Assembly (NCBI GenBank): GCA_965229885.1
Contig: CBDDJX010000003.1
Location: 1,116,001-1,180,000, forward strand
DNA length: 64,000 nucleotides
Direction of reading: 5' to 3'
Source of the DNA: DATLLJ01 sp965229885
GTDB taxonomy: Bacteria > Acidobacteriota > Vicinamibacteria > Vicinamibacterales > CAVVIG01
Shown here: positions 16,317 to 24,655 of the stretch, piece by piece
Layout of the letters: the number at the start of each line of letters is the position of its first letter
Numbering within the stretch: position 1 is the first letter of the stretch
Notes under the pieces: generated by a model
Database searches by the model: none
Told to the model about the DNA's origin: nothing
Seen by the model: the letters and a program-made list of their open reading frames with translations, nothing else
Translations under genes and position numbers: made by a program

Positions 16317-17017
16317 ATTACTGCCGCGAAATCGAAACGTACCTCTGTCGGAAGAACGACGGCCACCTGATACGGATCACCGGGCCGTCATTCGATCTCG
16401 TCACTGCCTGGGCGGCGCAGGGCGTGCCGCTCAAGGTGGCGTTCGGCGGCATCGACAGATATTTTGAGCGCTATTACGCCCCCAGGGCCAGAGGGCCGCG
16501 CCGGCGACCCGTGCGAATCGATTTCTGCGAGGCTGATGTGCTCGATACGTTCGACGAGTGGCGTCGCGCGACGGGTCTGACCGCGGCGGAGGAGGACCGA
16601 TCCGCCGACGGCGAGGGCCCGGCCGGCCGTCCTCTCCAGATGGGCCGGTCGTTGCCGGCCCATCTGGAGAGGGTGCTCCGGCGCTTAACGTCGGCGATGG
16701 CCACGGGTGGGCTCGACGCGGGGTGGGACAATCTGCTTGATCGCGTCGCGCGCGAACTGGATGCGGCCCGCGGCGCGCGAGGGGCGAAGAGACAGGCGCT
16801 CGTCGAGCGGCTGGCCGTGCTCGACCGTGATCTGCTCGATGCGGCGCGCGCCGCCCTCGACGATGCCTCGCGCGCGGCGCTCTCGCGCCAGGCCGACGAG
16901 GAGCTCGCAGGCTTCCGCTCCGGGATGAGCCCCGACGCGTTCGCGCGCGCGCGCGAAGCCACTGTCGACCGCCTGGTGCGCGACCGGGCGGGACTGCCGA
17001 CGATTGCGTATGACTGA
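16298..17017 (+). CDS. Conserved hypothetical protein after coaX
   Basis: About 239 residues from GTG 16298, overlapping the coaX stop by 19 bp. The N-terminal ~95 residues (VDYCREIETYLCRKNDGHLI, VPLKVAFGGIDRYFERYY, RRRPVRIDFCEADVLDTFDEW) form a compact basic domain that I recall as a recurrent acidobacterial hypothetical. The C-terminal half is helical and Ala/Arg/Asp-rich with many RxALxxR-type repeats, probably coiled coil. Residues about 112-125 are encoded by a perfect 18-bp-arm palindrome (16631-16672), so that part may be an inserted element. No function is assigned. Confidence 0.7.
   Translation: MGTEPVDYCREIETYLCRKNDGHLIRITGPSFDLVTAWAAQGVPLKVAFGGIDRYFERYYAPRARGPRRRPVRIDFCEADVLDTFDEWRRATGLTAAEEDRSADGEGPAGRPLQMGRSLPAHLERVLRRLTSAMATGGLDAGWDNLLDRVARELDAARGARGAKRQALVERLAVLDRDLLDAARAALDDASRAALSRQADEELAGFRSGMSPDAFARAREATVDRLVRDRAGLPTIAYD
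16631..16672. repeat. Perfect 18-bp-arm inverted repeat inside coding sequence
   Basis: CCTCTCCAGATGGGCCGG (16631-16648) is followed by a 6-base loop and its exact reverse complement (16655-16672). It encodes RPLQMGRSLPAHLER in the gene at 16298. A stem this long and perfect in coding DNA is unlikely by chance and suggests an inserted palindromic element. Confidence 0.85.
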
Positions 17018-17093
17018 GACCGTTCACATGTCGTGTCCGCCTTCCCTGGCCTGAGCGTCGGTGAGGGCAGCCGGACCGTGACTGACTCCTTCG

Positions 17094-18383
17094 ATGATCT
17101 CAGAGGGTGACATCCTCACGCTGACGGTCGACAAGCCTGCCGCCGGCGGCCGGATGATCGCGCGAGCGGACGGCCTTGTCGTGCTTGTCTCCGGCGCCAT
17201 TCCCGGCGAACGGGTGCGCGCGACGATCGAGCGCGTGGGGAAGGGCGTGGCCCACGCCGCGGCGATCGACATCGAGCAGCCTTCGGGCGATCGCCGGCCG
17301 AGGGTCGGTGATCCCCTCTGCGGCGGATGCCTCTACGCGCACATCACCTATCCACGTCAGCTCGAGCTCAAGGCGCTGGTCGTCGCCGATGCCTTCGCCC
17401 GCATCGGCCGGCTCGAGCTGCCGGCGGCCGTTCAGGTCGCGCCGTCACCTGAGGAAGGTTACCGGATGCGGGCGCGGCTCCACGTGCGCGGCCGCCTGGT
17501 CGGCTTCTTTCGCGAAGGGACGCACGACGTCTGCGATGTCCGGCAGACACGCCAACTGCTGCCGGCGACCTCCGATGCGCTCGATCGGCTTATCGCGGCG
17601 GCGCACGCGCTCGCCCTTGACGGCATCCGGGAAGTCGAGCTCGCCGAGAATCGCGATGCCTCGCAGCGCGTCGTGTACCTCGACGTCGCAATGCCGCCAG
17701 GCGTCCCCGGGGGCCCTGGAGTGAATGTCGCGCGGTCGCTCGAAAAGCTTGCAGCGACCGACGGCCTGACCGGCCTCCTGGCGCCTGGCGCCGTTCACGG
17801 CAATGTGTACGTCACCGATGCGATCACGATCGAGGGTCATCCTCCCATCGCACTTCGTCGGCACGTCCTGGCGTTCTTCCAGGTAAACCGCTACCTCGTC
17901 AACCAGCTCGCCGCCCATGTCGTGGCGCACGTGGCGTCCGGCGGCGAGGCGATCGACCTATATGCAGGTGTCGGACTATTCGCGATGACGGCGGCGGCGA
18001 CGCGCGGCGCGCGCGTGACGGCCGTCGAAGGCGATCGCATCGCCGCGGCCGATCTCACGGCGAACGCCGCCGCCACGAGCGGCGCGGTCGTCGCCGTTCA
18101 CGAATCGGTGGAGGCGTACCTGACGTCTGTCTGTGGCGTCGGGCATCCGGGGTCGACCATCATCATTGACCCACCGCGCACCGGCCTGTCGCGCGAAGCG
18201 CTCGACGGCATCTGCCGGCTGGGTGCGCCTCGAATAGTGTATGTGTCGTGCGACGTCGCGACGCTTGCTCGGGACGCTCGTCGCCTCGTCGACAGCGGGT
18301 ACACCCTCGCGCAGGTGGACGGGTTCGATCTCTTTCCCAACACGCCCCACGTCGAGACGGTGGGGGTGTTTGAGAGAACATGA
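17094..18383 (+). CDS. TrmA/RlmD-family RNA uracil-5-methyltransferase
   Basis: A 429-residue SAM-dependent class I RNA m5U methyltransferase. An N-terminal TRAM-like domain (GDILTLTVDKPAAGGRMIAR ... GERVRATIERV) is followed by a partial iron-sulfur cysteine set (DPLCGGCLYAH). The SAM site is IDLYAGVGLFAMTAA, the catalytic cysteine is in IVYVSCDVATLARD, and IIIDPPRTGLS is the DPPR motif. Likely target is 23S rRNA, as in RlmD/RlmCD; a tRNA target cannot be excluded. ATG 17094 is preceded by no strong ribosome-binding site. Confidence 0.85.
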   Translation: MISEGDILTLTVDKPAAGGRMIARADGLVVLVSGAIPGERVRATIERVGKGVAHAAAIDIEQPSGDRRPRVGDPLCGGCLYAHITYPRQLELKALVVADAFARIGRLELPAAVQVAPSPEEGYRMRARLHVRGRLVGFFREGTHDVCDVRQTRQLLPATSDALDRLIAAAHALALDGIREVELAENRDASQRVVYLDVAMPPGVPGGPGVNVARSLEKLAATDGLTGLLAPGAVHGNVYVTDAITIEGHPPIALRRHVLAFFQVNRYLVNQLAAHVVAHVASGGEAIDLYAGVGLFAMTAAATRGARVTAVEGDRIAAADLTANAAATSGAVVAVHESVEAYLTSVCGVGHPGSTIIIDPPRTGLSREALDGICRLGAPRIVYVSCDVATLARDARRLVDSGYTLAQVDGFDLFPNTPHVETVGVFERT

Positions 18384-18385
18384 GA

Positions 18386-18433
18386 CTCTGAGGATCTGAC
18401 GATCGAAGGATGTGAGGACCTTTAAGGGTCCAG
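18386..18433. repeat. Intergenic GAGGATCTGA-type repeat (family R2, copy a)
   Basis: The gap between the convergent methyltransferase and amidotransferase genes contains TGAGGATCTGACGATC, which shares 14 bases (AGGATCTGACGATC) with the copy upstream of bamA at 50965. An imperfect hairpin GGACCTTT/AAGGGTCC at 18416-18431 may end transcription from both sides. Confidence 0.55.
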
Positions 18434-18442
18434 GCCTGAAGT

Positions 18443-19141
18443 TCAACGTCCGGTCGCCGCTGCCTCGAGGAACCCTTCGAACAACGGACGGAACTCGCCC
18501 GTGCGCCAGAAGTTTTCAGGGTGCCACTGGACGCCGAGGCAGAAACGCGCGGCGGGATCCTCAATCGCTTCGGTGACGCCATCGGGCGCCGTGGCGGACA
18601 CGCGGTAGCCTGGGCCGATCGCCTTGACCGCCTGATGGTGGCGGCTATTGACGTGGCATGTGTCGCTGTCGACGAGGCGCTCGCCCATCAGTGTCGCCAA
18701 GAGCGAATCCTTCTCCACCCACGCCTCGTGCGCCAGCTCGTAGGGTTCATGCGGCGGCACGGCCAGGCTGTGTTTCAACGCGCCGGTCACGTCCGACGGG
18801 ATGTCCTGCACGAGCGTGCCGCCTGCGGCGACGTTCAGCATCTGCACGCCGCGGCAGATTGCGAAGATGGGCAGGTCGCGCGCGCGCGCCGCCGCGATGA
18901 GGGCGCTCTCGAACTCGTCGCGCGCGGGATCGACGTCTTCCAGTTTCTGATGCGGTGTCTCGCCATATCTCGCAGGCTCGACGTCGTCCCCGCCCGTGAG
19001 CAACAGGCCGCGGACGCCCGCCAGCGCGTCCGCAACGGACATCGACCGATCGATCATGCGGACCTCACCACCAGTGTGGAGAATCGACTGCCGGTAATCT
19101 TCGAGCTTCCGGCACGCGGAAATGGCGACTAAGGGTGGCAT
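18443..19141 (-). CDS. Class I glutamine amidotransferase (PuuD-like gamma-glutamyl hydrolase)
   Basis: A 232-residue peptidase C26-family hydrolase. The nucleophile is in FAICRGVQMLNVAAGGTLVQ, and GVQWHPENF carries the catalytic His and Glu. GLLLTGGDDVEPARYGE is the oxyanion-side motif. PuuD hydrolyses gamma-glutamyl-GABA; related enzymes act on other gamma-glutamyl compounds. With gabD in the same window, a GABA role is possible, but they are 17 kb apart. It lies 2 bp after argS on the same strand and is probably cotranscribed. Confidence 0.85.
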   Translation of the reverse strand: MPPLVAISACRKLEDYRQSILHTGGEVRMIDRSMSVADALAGVRGLLLTGGDDVEPARYGETPHQKLEDVDPARDEFESALIAAARARDLPIFAICRGVQMLNVAAGGTLVQDIPSDVTGALKHSLAVPPHEPYELAHEAWVEKDSLLATLMGERLVDSDTCHVNSRHHQAVKAIGPGYRVSATAPDGVTEAIEDPAARFCLGVQWHPENFWRTGEFRPLFEGFLEAAATGR

Positions 19142-19143
19142 GC

Positions 19144-21189
19144 CTACATTCGCGATGGTACTTCAATCCCCATCAACTCGAGGGCGCGCGTTAGCTGCGT
19201 CCGGAAGTACCCAACCCCCGCTGCGCGCCACCGTTTTCGCTCGATCTGTTCCTCGCTGAGGATTTGGTGCCGATGATAGAACGCATTGAATAGCTGCGCG
19301 AGGCCGAAGGCGTACTTCGCCAGCACTGAGAACTCGAGCGTCCGCACCACCTGTTCCACGATCTCGTCGAGCCGCGCGGCCTCGAGCACGAGCGCCCAAA
19401 GGTCGCTCGACGCTTCGGTCAGCTCGTCGGCCCGCGTGGCGTCCAGCACGGCGAGGATATCCGCATCGGTCAGGCCCTCGCGCTCGCGCAGCTTGTGGAA
19501 GATGTTGTTGGCGCGGACGACGGCGTACTGCAGGTACGGCCCGGTTTCTCCTTCGAAGCTGAGCGCCTCCTCGATGTCGAACACAATCAGCGTGCCGCGT
19601 GAGTACTTCAGCATGAAGTACCGGATCGCCGAGACCGCGATCTGCGACGCCACGAACCTGCAGTCGGCGGCGCTCGAATCCGGATTGCGTGTGGCCACCT
19701 CGGCTGACGCCTTGTTCGTCAGCAGATCGAGGAGATCGTCGATTTTGACGCCGAGGCCCTTCCGGCCCGAGACTTCGACGAACGGCTTCTTCGCCTCCTC
19801 GCTTTCCGCCTCGGTCTCGTAGCCGAGCTCGCGCGCGGTGGCGTGCGAGAGCGCCACCATTTCGTACGAAAAATGAATCGAGTTCTCGGCTTCGCGCGCG
19901 TGGCCGAGCGCGCGGAGGGCCTGGCCGAGGAGCGCCTGCAGATACATCTGCCGCGAATCGATCACGTTATAGATGCGTCCGGCCTTTCCAAACGGCGGCG
20001 CCGAAGACTCGCCAGGCAGCGACGCGGTCGACCACAGCACGCGGCCTCCGGCCCCGGCGGCGACGCGCCGATAGCCGAAGTCGCGGCCAAGGAGGCCGAA
20101 CTTCCAGAACTGGTTGGCGATGTCTTTGCCGACGTAGGTGACGGCGCCGTTCGATCGGACGATCACTTTCTCCCTGGCGGCTTCCTTACCGGGCTCGATT
20201 GGCTCGCCCCTCGGCTCGCTTGACTCGCCGACGTCGTCATCAGCAGGCGAGGCGTCGCCACCCTCCTCGATACGCATCACCCAGCATCCGGCCAGGCGTC
20301 CTTCGGTCTGGAGAAACACGGCGCCCTGCGCCTTGAGGATCTCGAACGCCTGCGCCCAGAACTGCAGGCGGAGGATGTCGCCTTCAAAGGTGAGCAGGTC
20401 GTAACCCACATTCAATCGGGCCATCGTCGCCAGATGCGCGCGCACGATGCGGGCGACGACGAAGGCGCCGAGGGCGGCCGTATCGTGACTTCCATGCCCG
20501 GCCTGCCCGGCCTGCTCCAGGTCGTGCAGGGCCGCGGCGCGGATCGCCAACCGCTCCGTGTCGCCGGCGTACCATTCGGTCACGCGCGAATACAGGTCCC
20601 AGCAGTAGTAATCGAAACGCGTCGTGTCGGCAATGTGCCGAACCTCCTCGAGGCTGCGGTGCTCCAGCTCTCGGAAACCGACGATGACGTCGGCCACCTG
20701 CACACCGGTGTCGTCGATGTAGTTCTGCACTTCGACCGGCGTGCCGCGGAAGATCAATGCGCGCACGAGCGTGTCGCCGAGCGCCGCGTTTCGCAGGTGG
20801 CCGACGTGCGCCGCTTTGTTGGGGTTGATCGCCGTGTGTTCGACAATCGTCTTTTCCGTGGTCCCGGCCACCGGCGCGACCTCGCCGCGAAGGCGGGCGA
20901 GGAGAAAGGCCCTCCGGTCGAGAAACACATTCAGGTAGCCGTTCGGCGCAGCGTCGACGCGGGCCACGCCCGGGATCGAACTGACCGCCGGCGCGAGTTG
21001 CTGCGCGATGGCGCGCGGCGGCTTCTTCAGCACGCGCGCCAGCTGGAAGGCCACCGTGATGGCGAGGTCGCCCATCGCGCGGTTGGGAGGCACCTCGACA
21101 GAAAAGGGCGGTACCGCGGCGACGCCAAGCTCGCGGCGGACGGCGCCGGCGATCGCGTCGTGAAGGTGGCGCTCGAGGCTGAGTATCAT
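19144..21189 (-). CDS. argS: Arginyl-tRNA synthetase
   Basis: A 681-residue class I synthetase. Residues 128-131 are the HIGH-type HVGH in NPNKAAHVGHLRNAALGDTL, and the C-terminal DALR anticodon domain ends in LTRALELMGIEVPSRM. In place of a clear KMSKS the protein has VSGRKGLGVKIDDLL, as in many ArgS proteins. Two segments exceed the usual length: an acidic Pro/Glu/Ser-rich insert of about 30 residues (GGDASPADDDVGESSEPRGE onward) before VIVRSNGAVTYVGKDIA, and RRVAAGAGGRVLWSTASLPG. The acidic insert is encoded by an imperfect 21-bp tandem repeat near 20200-20240. The start ATG at 21189 is clear. Confidence 0.94.
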   Translation of the reverse strand: MILSLERHLHDAIAGAVRRELGVAAVPPFSVEVPPNRAMGDLAITVAFQLARVLKKPPRAIAQQLAPAVSSIPGVARVDAAPNGYLNVFLDRRAFLLARLRGEVAPVAGTTEKTIVEHTAINPNKAAHVGHLRNAALGDTLVRALIFRGTPVEVQNYIDDTGVQVADVIVGFRELEHRSLEEVRHIADTTRFDYYCWDLYSRVTEWYAGDTERLAIRAAALHDLEQAGQAGHGSHDTAALGAFVVARIVRAHLATMARLNVGYDLLTFEGDILRLQFWAQAFEILKAQGAVFLQTEGRLAGCWVMRIEEGGDASPADDDVGESSEPRGEPIEPGKEAAREKVIVRSNGAVTYVGKDIANQFWKFGLLGRDFGYRRVAAGAGGRVLWSTASLPGESSAPPFGKAGRIYNVIDSRQMYLQALLGQALRALGHAREAENSIHFSYEMVALSHATARELGYETEAESEEAKKPFVEVSGRKGLGVKIDDLLDLLTNKASAEVATRNPDSSAADCRFVASQIAVSAIRYFMLKYSRGTLIVFDIEEALSFEGETGPYLQYAVVRANNIFHKLREREGLTDADILAVLDATRADELTEASSDLWALVLEAARLDEIVEQVVRTLEFSVLAKYAFGLAQLFNAFYHRHQILSEEQIERKRWRAAGVGYFRTQLTRALELMGIEVPSRM

Positions 21190-21240
21190 GTACGGATCGC
21201 ACCCCGCGTGCGGTTCGGCCTCGGTAACGTCGTGATACGA

Positions 21241-21861
21241 TTACGGTTCGTGATGGTAAAGCGCCTCGAGGCTTTCGTGCTCGGCCGGCGTGTTCACGTT
21301 GGCCAGCAGCCGATGCGGATCGCCGAACCGGGCGATGTCACGAGCGGTGGCTACGCGCAGCCGCAGATCCGCCAGGAGATCCATCATCGTCAAACGCCCG
21401 GCCGCCAGCCGGCGCTCGATCGGCTCGATGACGGCGCGCGTGTAGGCGGCGCACATCGGATGATACCCGCGTTCGGTCTGCGGCACGACGGCGAGAGGCT
21501 CGCCAGGCCCGCGGCGCTCGCCGGCACGATCGACAAGATACGCGAGAAACGGGGCGGACAGGTACGGCATGTCGCACGCCACGACGATGACGGGTTCGCC
21601 TCGCGCGGCAGTCAGGGCCGCGTGCAGGCCGCCGAGCGGCCCGCAGCCGGGCATCAGATCGGCGATCAGCGTGACGCCGGCGCGCGGCGCAGGCAGCCCC
21701 GGTGGTCTCGTCCCGCCGACCAGCAAGATCTCGTCCGCGATCTGCGACAACTCGGACAGCTGGCGATCGAAGATCGTCCGGCCCTCGACCACGAGCGCAC
21801 TTTTGTCCTGGCCGCCGAACCGTATGGCCCGTCCGCCCACCAGGATCGCCGCGGTCCGCAT
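21241..21861 (-). CDS. mobA: Molybdenum cofactor guanylyltransferase
   Basis: A 206-residue nucleotidyltransferase that attaches GMP to molybdopterin. The N-terminal AAILVGGRAIRFGGQDKSAL is the GTP-binding loop, with the first motif residue V instead of the usual L/A. VVACDMPYLSAPFLAYL is the metal-binding aspartate motif. It could also be a MobA-like fusion partner or CoxC/MocA-type protein, but no molybdopterin genes are nearby to decide. It is divergent from the next gene, with a 24-bp gap. Confidence 0.8.
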   Translation of the reverse strand: MRTAAILVGGRAIRFGGQDKSALVVEGRTIFDRQLSELSQIADEILLVGGTRPPGLPAPRAGVTLIADLMPGCGPLGGLHAALTAARGEPVIVVACDMPYLSAPFLAYLVDRAGERRGPGEPLAVVPQTERGYHPMCAAYTRAVIEPIERRLAAGRLTMMDLLADLRLRVATARDIARFGDPHRLLANVNTPAEHESLEALYHHEP

Positions 21862-21885
21862 CGCGCGATTCTAGCGCACTGACGC

Positions 21886-22476
21886 ATGCGCGAAGCCGGC
21901 ATCGGTCGCGTGCTCGTCGCCAGCCTCCATCAGGGGATCGCGGACATTCTTCCGGCGCGGCTGGGCTTCTACGAAAACTGGCTAAACGCGGAAGGGCTGC
22001 GCGAAGGTACCATCGGGCTGGCGCCGCTGTATGCGGTGCTCAGCTTCCTCCAGCAGGAAGGCGATGGGTATCAGATGATCACGGCGCGCGCGGGCGAGTA
22101 CGCGGCGGAATGGACCGTCGCAGCGATGTCGCCGGTCGAGCGATCGACGATCAGGGCGGCTCCCGCGTGGGTGCGCCGCCGCCTGCTGGTGCGGCTGGCG
22201 CGGCGCCTCGTCCGCAGCAGCTATCGCGGCAGCCGGGTGATTTCGCGGCTGCGGCGCGGCACCGCCAGCGTGGACGTGCGCGCGTCGATCTTCTGCACGG
22301 TTCGCGAGCCGGTGCTGTATCCGCTCTGCGGCTTTTATGCGGCGGCCTTCACGCGGCTGCTCGCGCTGTTCAACCTTCAGGCTCGCACAGAAGTGATCGC
22401 CTGTCGAGGCACCGGGAAGCCGACGTGCGTGCTTCAAATCGCGATGGCCGATGGCCAGCGGCCAGAGGCCGCATGA
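21886..22476 (+). CDS. Conserved hypothetical protein (FYENWL-type)
   Basis: A 196-residue soluble protein I do not recognise with confidence. It begins REAGIGRVLVASLHQGIAD and carries FYENWLNAEGLREGTIGLAP, AGEYAAEW and a basic helix RRRLLVRLARRLVRSSYRGS. The C-terminal part, SIFCTVREPVLYPLCGFYAA, with two cysteines, resembles the fold pattern of small ligand-binding V4R-like domains, but this is only an impression. Its stop overlaps the ATG of the next gene, so the two are probably coexpressed. Confidence 0.55.
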   Translation: MREAGIGRVLVASLHQGIADILPARLGFYENWLNAEGLREGTIGLAPLYAVLSFLQQEGDGYQMITARAGEYAAEWTVAAMSPVERSTIRAAPAWVRRRLLVRLARRLVRSSYRGSRVISRLRRGTASVDVRASIFCTVREPVLYPLCGFYAAAFTRLLALFNLQARTEVIACRGTGKPTCVLQIAMADGQRPEAA

Positions 22477-23972
22477 GGCGCCTGGCGGCGGCGCTCCGTC
22501 ACGTGGCCGGCGGTGCGCTTCAGCCCGGCTTTACCCAGACCCCCGACACCCGGGGCAGTCGCATCCTCGTCATGCCGTTCGAGAATGTGAAACGCGACCG
22601 CACCATCTTCTGGTTGGGTGAGGCGTCGGCCGTGCTGCTGGCCGACGAACTCAACGCCTCCGGCTTTCAATGCGATCACGCGGCCGGAGCGCCAGCAGGC
22701 CTTCGAACGGCTCCAGGTGCCGCCCTCCGCAGTGCTCACGGAGGCGACGATGAAACGCATCGCCCAGCTGGTCGGCGCGGCTCACGTCATTGTCGGATCG
22801 CTCGAGCGCGATGCCGACGGACTGGTCGTGCACGCACGCAGCCTCGCGATCGATGCCGGCCGCCTGCAGGCCGATGTGACGGAGCGCGGCCCGATTCCCG
22901 ATCTCTTCGCTATTTTCGATCGGATCGCGCTCCGGCTCGCGCCGCCGTCGACGACAGGCGCCGCCGAGGCGGAGCGGCCGCCGATTGCCGCGTTCGAATA
23001 TTTCATCAAAGGGCTGCTCGCCGAGACGCCGGCAACCGCCGTCAATTACCTCAACTCGGCGCTGACGAGTTTTCCCCGGTACGCCCGCGCGCGCCTGGCG
23101 CTGTGGGATGTGTATGCCGAGCAAGGCAACCACCAGCGGGCGCTCACGGCGGTCCTACTGGCGCCGCCCGCATCGCTGTGGGGGCGCCGCGCGCGCTTTC
23201 TGGCCGGTGTCTCGCAGCTCAACCTGAAGAAGCTCGACGATGCGTTTGGGACATACAAGGCGCTGGCCGACCAGGAGGGGACGCCGACCGTTCTCAATAA
23301 CCTCGGCGTCGTCCAGCTCCGGCGCGGCGGCGACCTGCAAAGCGGCGTGCCCACGTACTATTTTGACAAGGCGGCGCAGGCCGACCCCGGCGATCCCGAT
23401 TACGTCTTCAATCTCGGCTACGCGTACTGGGACGCGCACGACTACCCGGCGGCGGTGTACTGGCTGCGCGATACAGTGCGGCGGAATCCCGCCGACGGCG
23501 ATGCGCATTTCGTGCTGGGCGCCGTGTTGTCGGCGTCTGGCAACGCCGCCGAGTCGACCCGCGAAAAGGAGCTGGCGCGACGATTGTCGTCCACCTTCGA
23601 GGAGTGGGAAAGACGTCCGCCTGCCGACCAGGTGCCCAAGGGCCTCGAGCGTGTCAGGAACGACGAAGTCGAGCTGCCGCACGCCAGGCGGATCGACACG
23701 AAGATCACCGAGACCGGGCGTCGCCGTACCTCGCCGACGCGCATCTGTTGCTCGGACGCATTCATCTCCGGAACGGCCGGGTGCGCGGCGCCGTCGACGC
23801 GCTGAAGATTTCGTTGTGGAGCGCGGAAACGGCCGAGGCCCACGCCGTGGCCGACGCGTACCTTCAGTCAAAGGAGGTCGAGGCGGCCCGCCCCGAGGCC
23901 GCGCGCGCGCTGGCGCTCGATCCCTCGTCGAGCGAGGCCAAACGGCTCCTCGGCATGCTAAGATCGCCGTGA
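22473..23972 (+). pseudogene. TPR-repeat protein with two frameshifts
   Basis: From ATG 22473 (ATGA overlap), the product begins RRLAAALRHVAGGALQPGFT and RILVMPFENVKRDRTIFWLG. At about 22671 the frame shifts: dropping one base joins LNASGFQ to AITRPERQQAFERLQVPPSA. TPR-like helices follow (AVNYLNSALTSFPRYARARL; YYFDKAAQADPGDPDYVFNL). At about 23717 a missing G in GGGCG shifts it again, to ASPYLADAHLLLGRIHLRNG and the end at 23972. The repaired protein would be about 500 residues, a TPR scaffold common in Acidobacteria. The downstream SPOR gene overlaps its stop. Either a pseudogene or two sequence errors. Confidence 0.65.
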
Positions 23973-24655
23973 GTTTGACTGCTCACACCCCCGACGACGG
24001 CTTCCGCGAGATCCAGCTGAATGGCAAGCAGTTGGTGTTCCTCTTCATGGCCGCGACCGTCGTGTCGGTGGTCATCTTTCTGTGCGGCGTGCTCGTCGGC
24101 CGCGGTGTGCAAGCCGAGCGTGGCAGCGAAGCCCAGACGGCGGAGTTCGGCGCCACCCCGGAACCGGCGGCGCAGTACGCCGCGTCGCCCGGGACGCCGA
24201 CGCCCGCCGGGTCGGACCCGACCGCCGCCGCCGCGCCGCCGGCCGTCGACGACCTCACCTACTTCAATCGCCTTCAGTCCTCGGCTCCGCCGGCAGAGAA
24301 GCTGAAGACGCCGGAGCCGCCCATCGCCGCGCCGCCGGCCGGGAAGCCTGCCGCCGCCCCGCGCGCCGCCACGCCGTCGCGGGTCAAGGATCCGGCCGGT
24401 GCCGCGGCGGCCAACGAACCACAGGGGACCGGCTACGCCGTGCAGATTGCGGCGCTCAATCTCCGCAGCGAGGCTGAGGCGATTGCCAGGCGACTGGCCG
24501 CCAAAGGCTATGCGGCGTACGTGCTGAATCCCGCCGCCGGCACGCCGCAGATTTATCGCGTGCGCATCGGCAAGTTCGGGTCGCGTCGCGAAGCGGAGAC
24601 CATGGCGACGAGGCTGGAGAAAGAAGAGCAGTTCAAGCCCTGGGTTACGCGCTAG
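23969..24655 (+). CDS. Membrane-anchored SPOR-domain protein
   Basis: A 228-residue protein from GTG 23969, overlapping the previous stop. It has a short cytoplasmic N-terminus, one transmembrane helix (LVFLFMAATVVSVVIFLCGV), a ~110-residue Pro/Ala-rich periplasmic linker, and a C-terminal SPOR domain of about 75 residues (GYAVQIAALNLRSEAEAIAR ... YRVRIGKFGSRREAETMATR). SPOR domains bind denuded septal peptidoglycan, as in FtsN and DedD. A role in cell division or septal wall metabolism is likely. It is followed by lnt and overlaps its probable start. Confidence 0.85.
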   Translation: MSLTAHTPDDGFREIQLNGKQLVFLFMAATVVSVVIFLCGVLVGRGVQAERGSEAQTAEFGATPEPAAQYAASPGTPTPAGSDPTAAAAPPAVDDLTYFNRLQSSAPPAEKLKTPEPPIAAPPAGKPAAAPRAATPSRVKDPAGAAAANEPQGTGYAVQIAALNLRSEAEAIARRLAAKGYAAYVLNPAAGTPQIYRVRIGKFGSRREAETMATRLEKEEQFKPWVTR

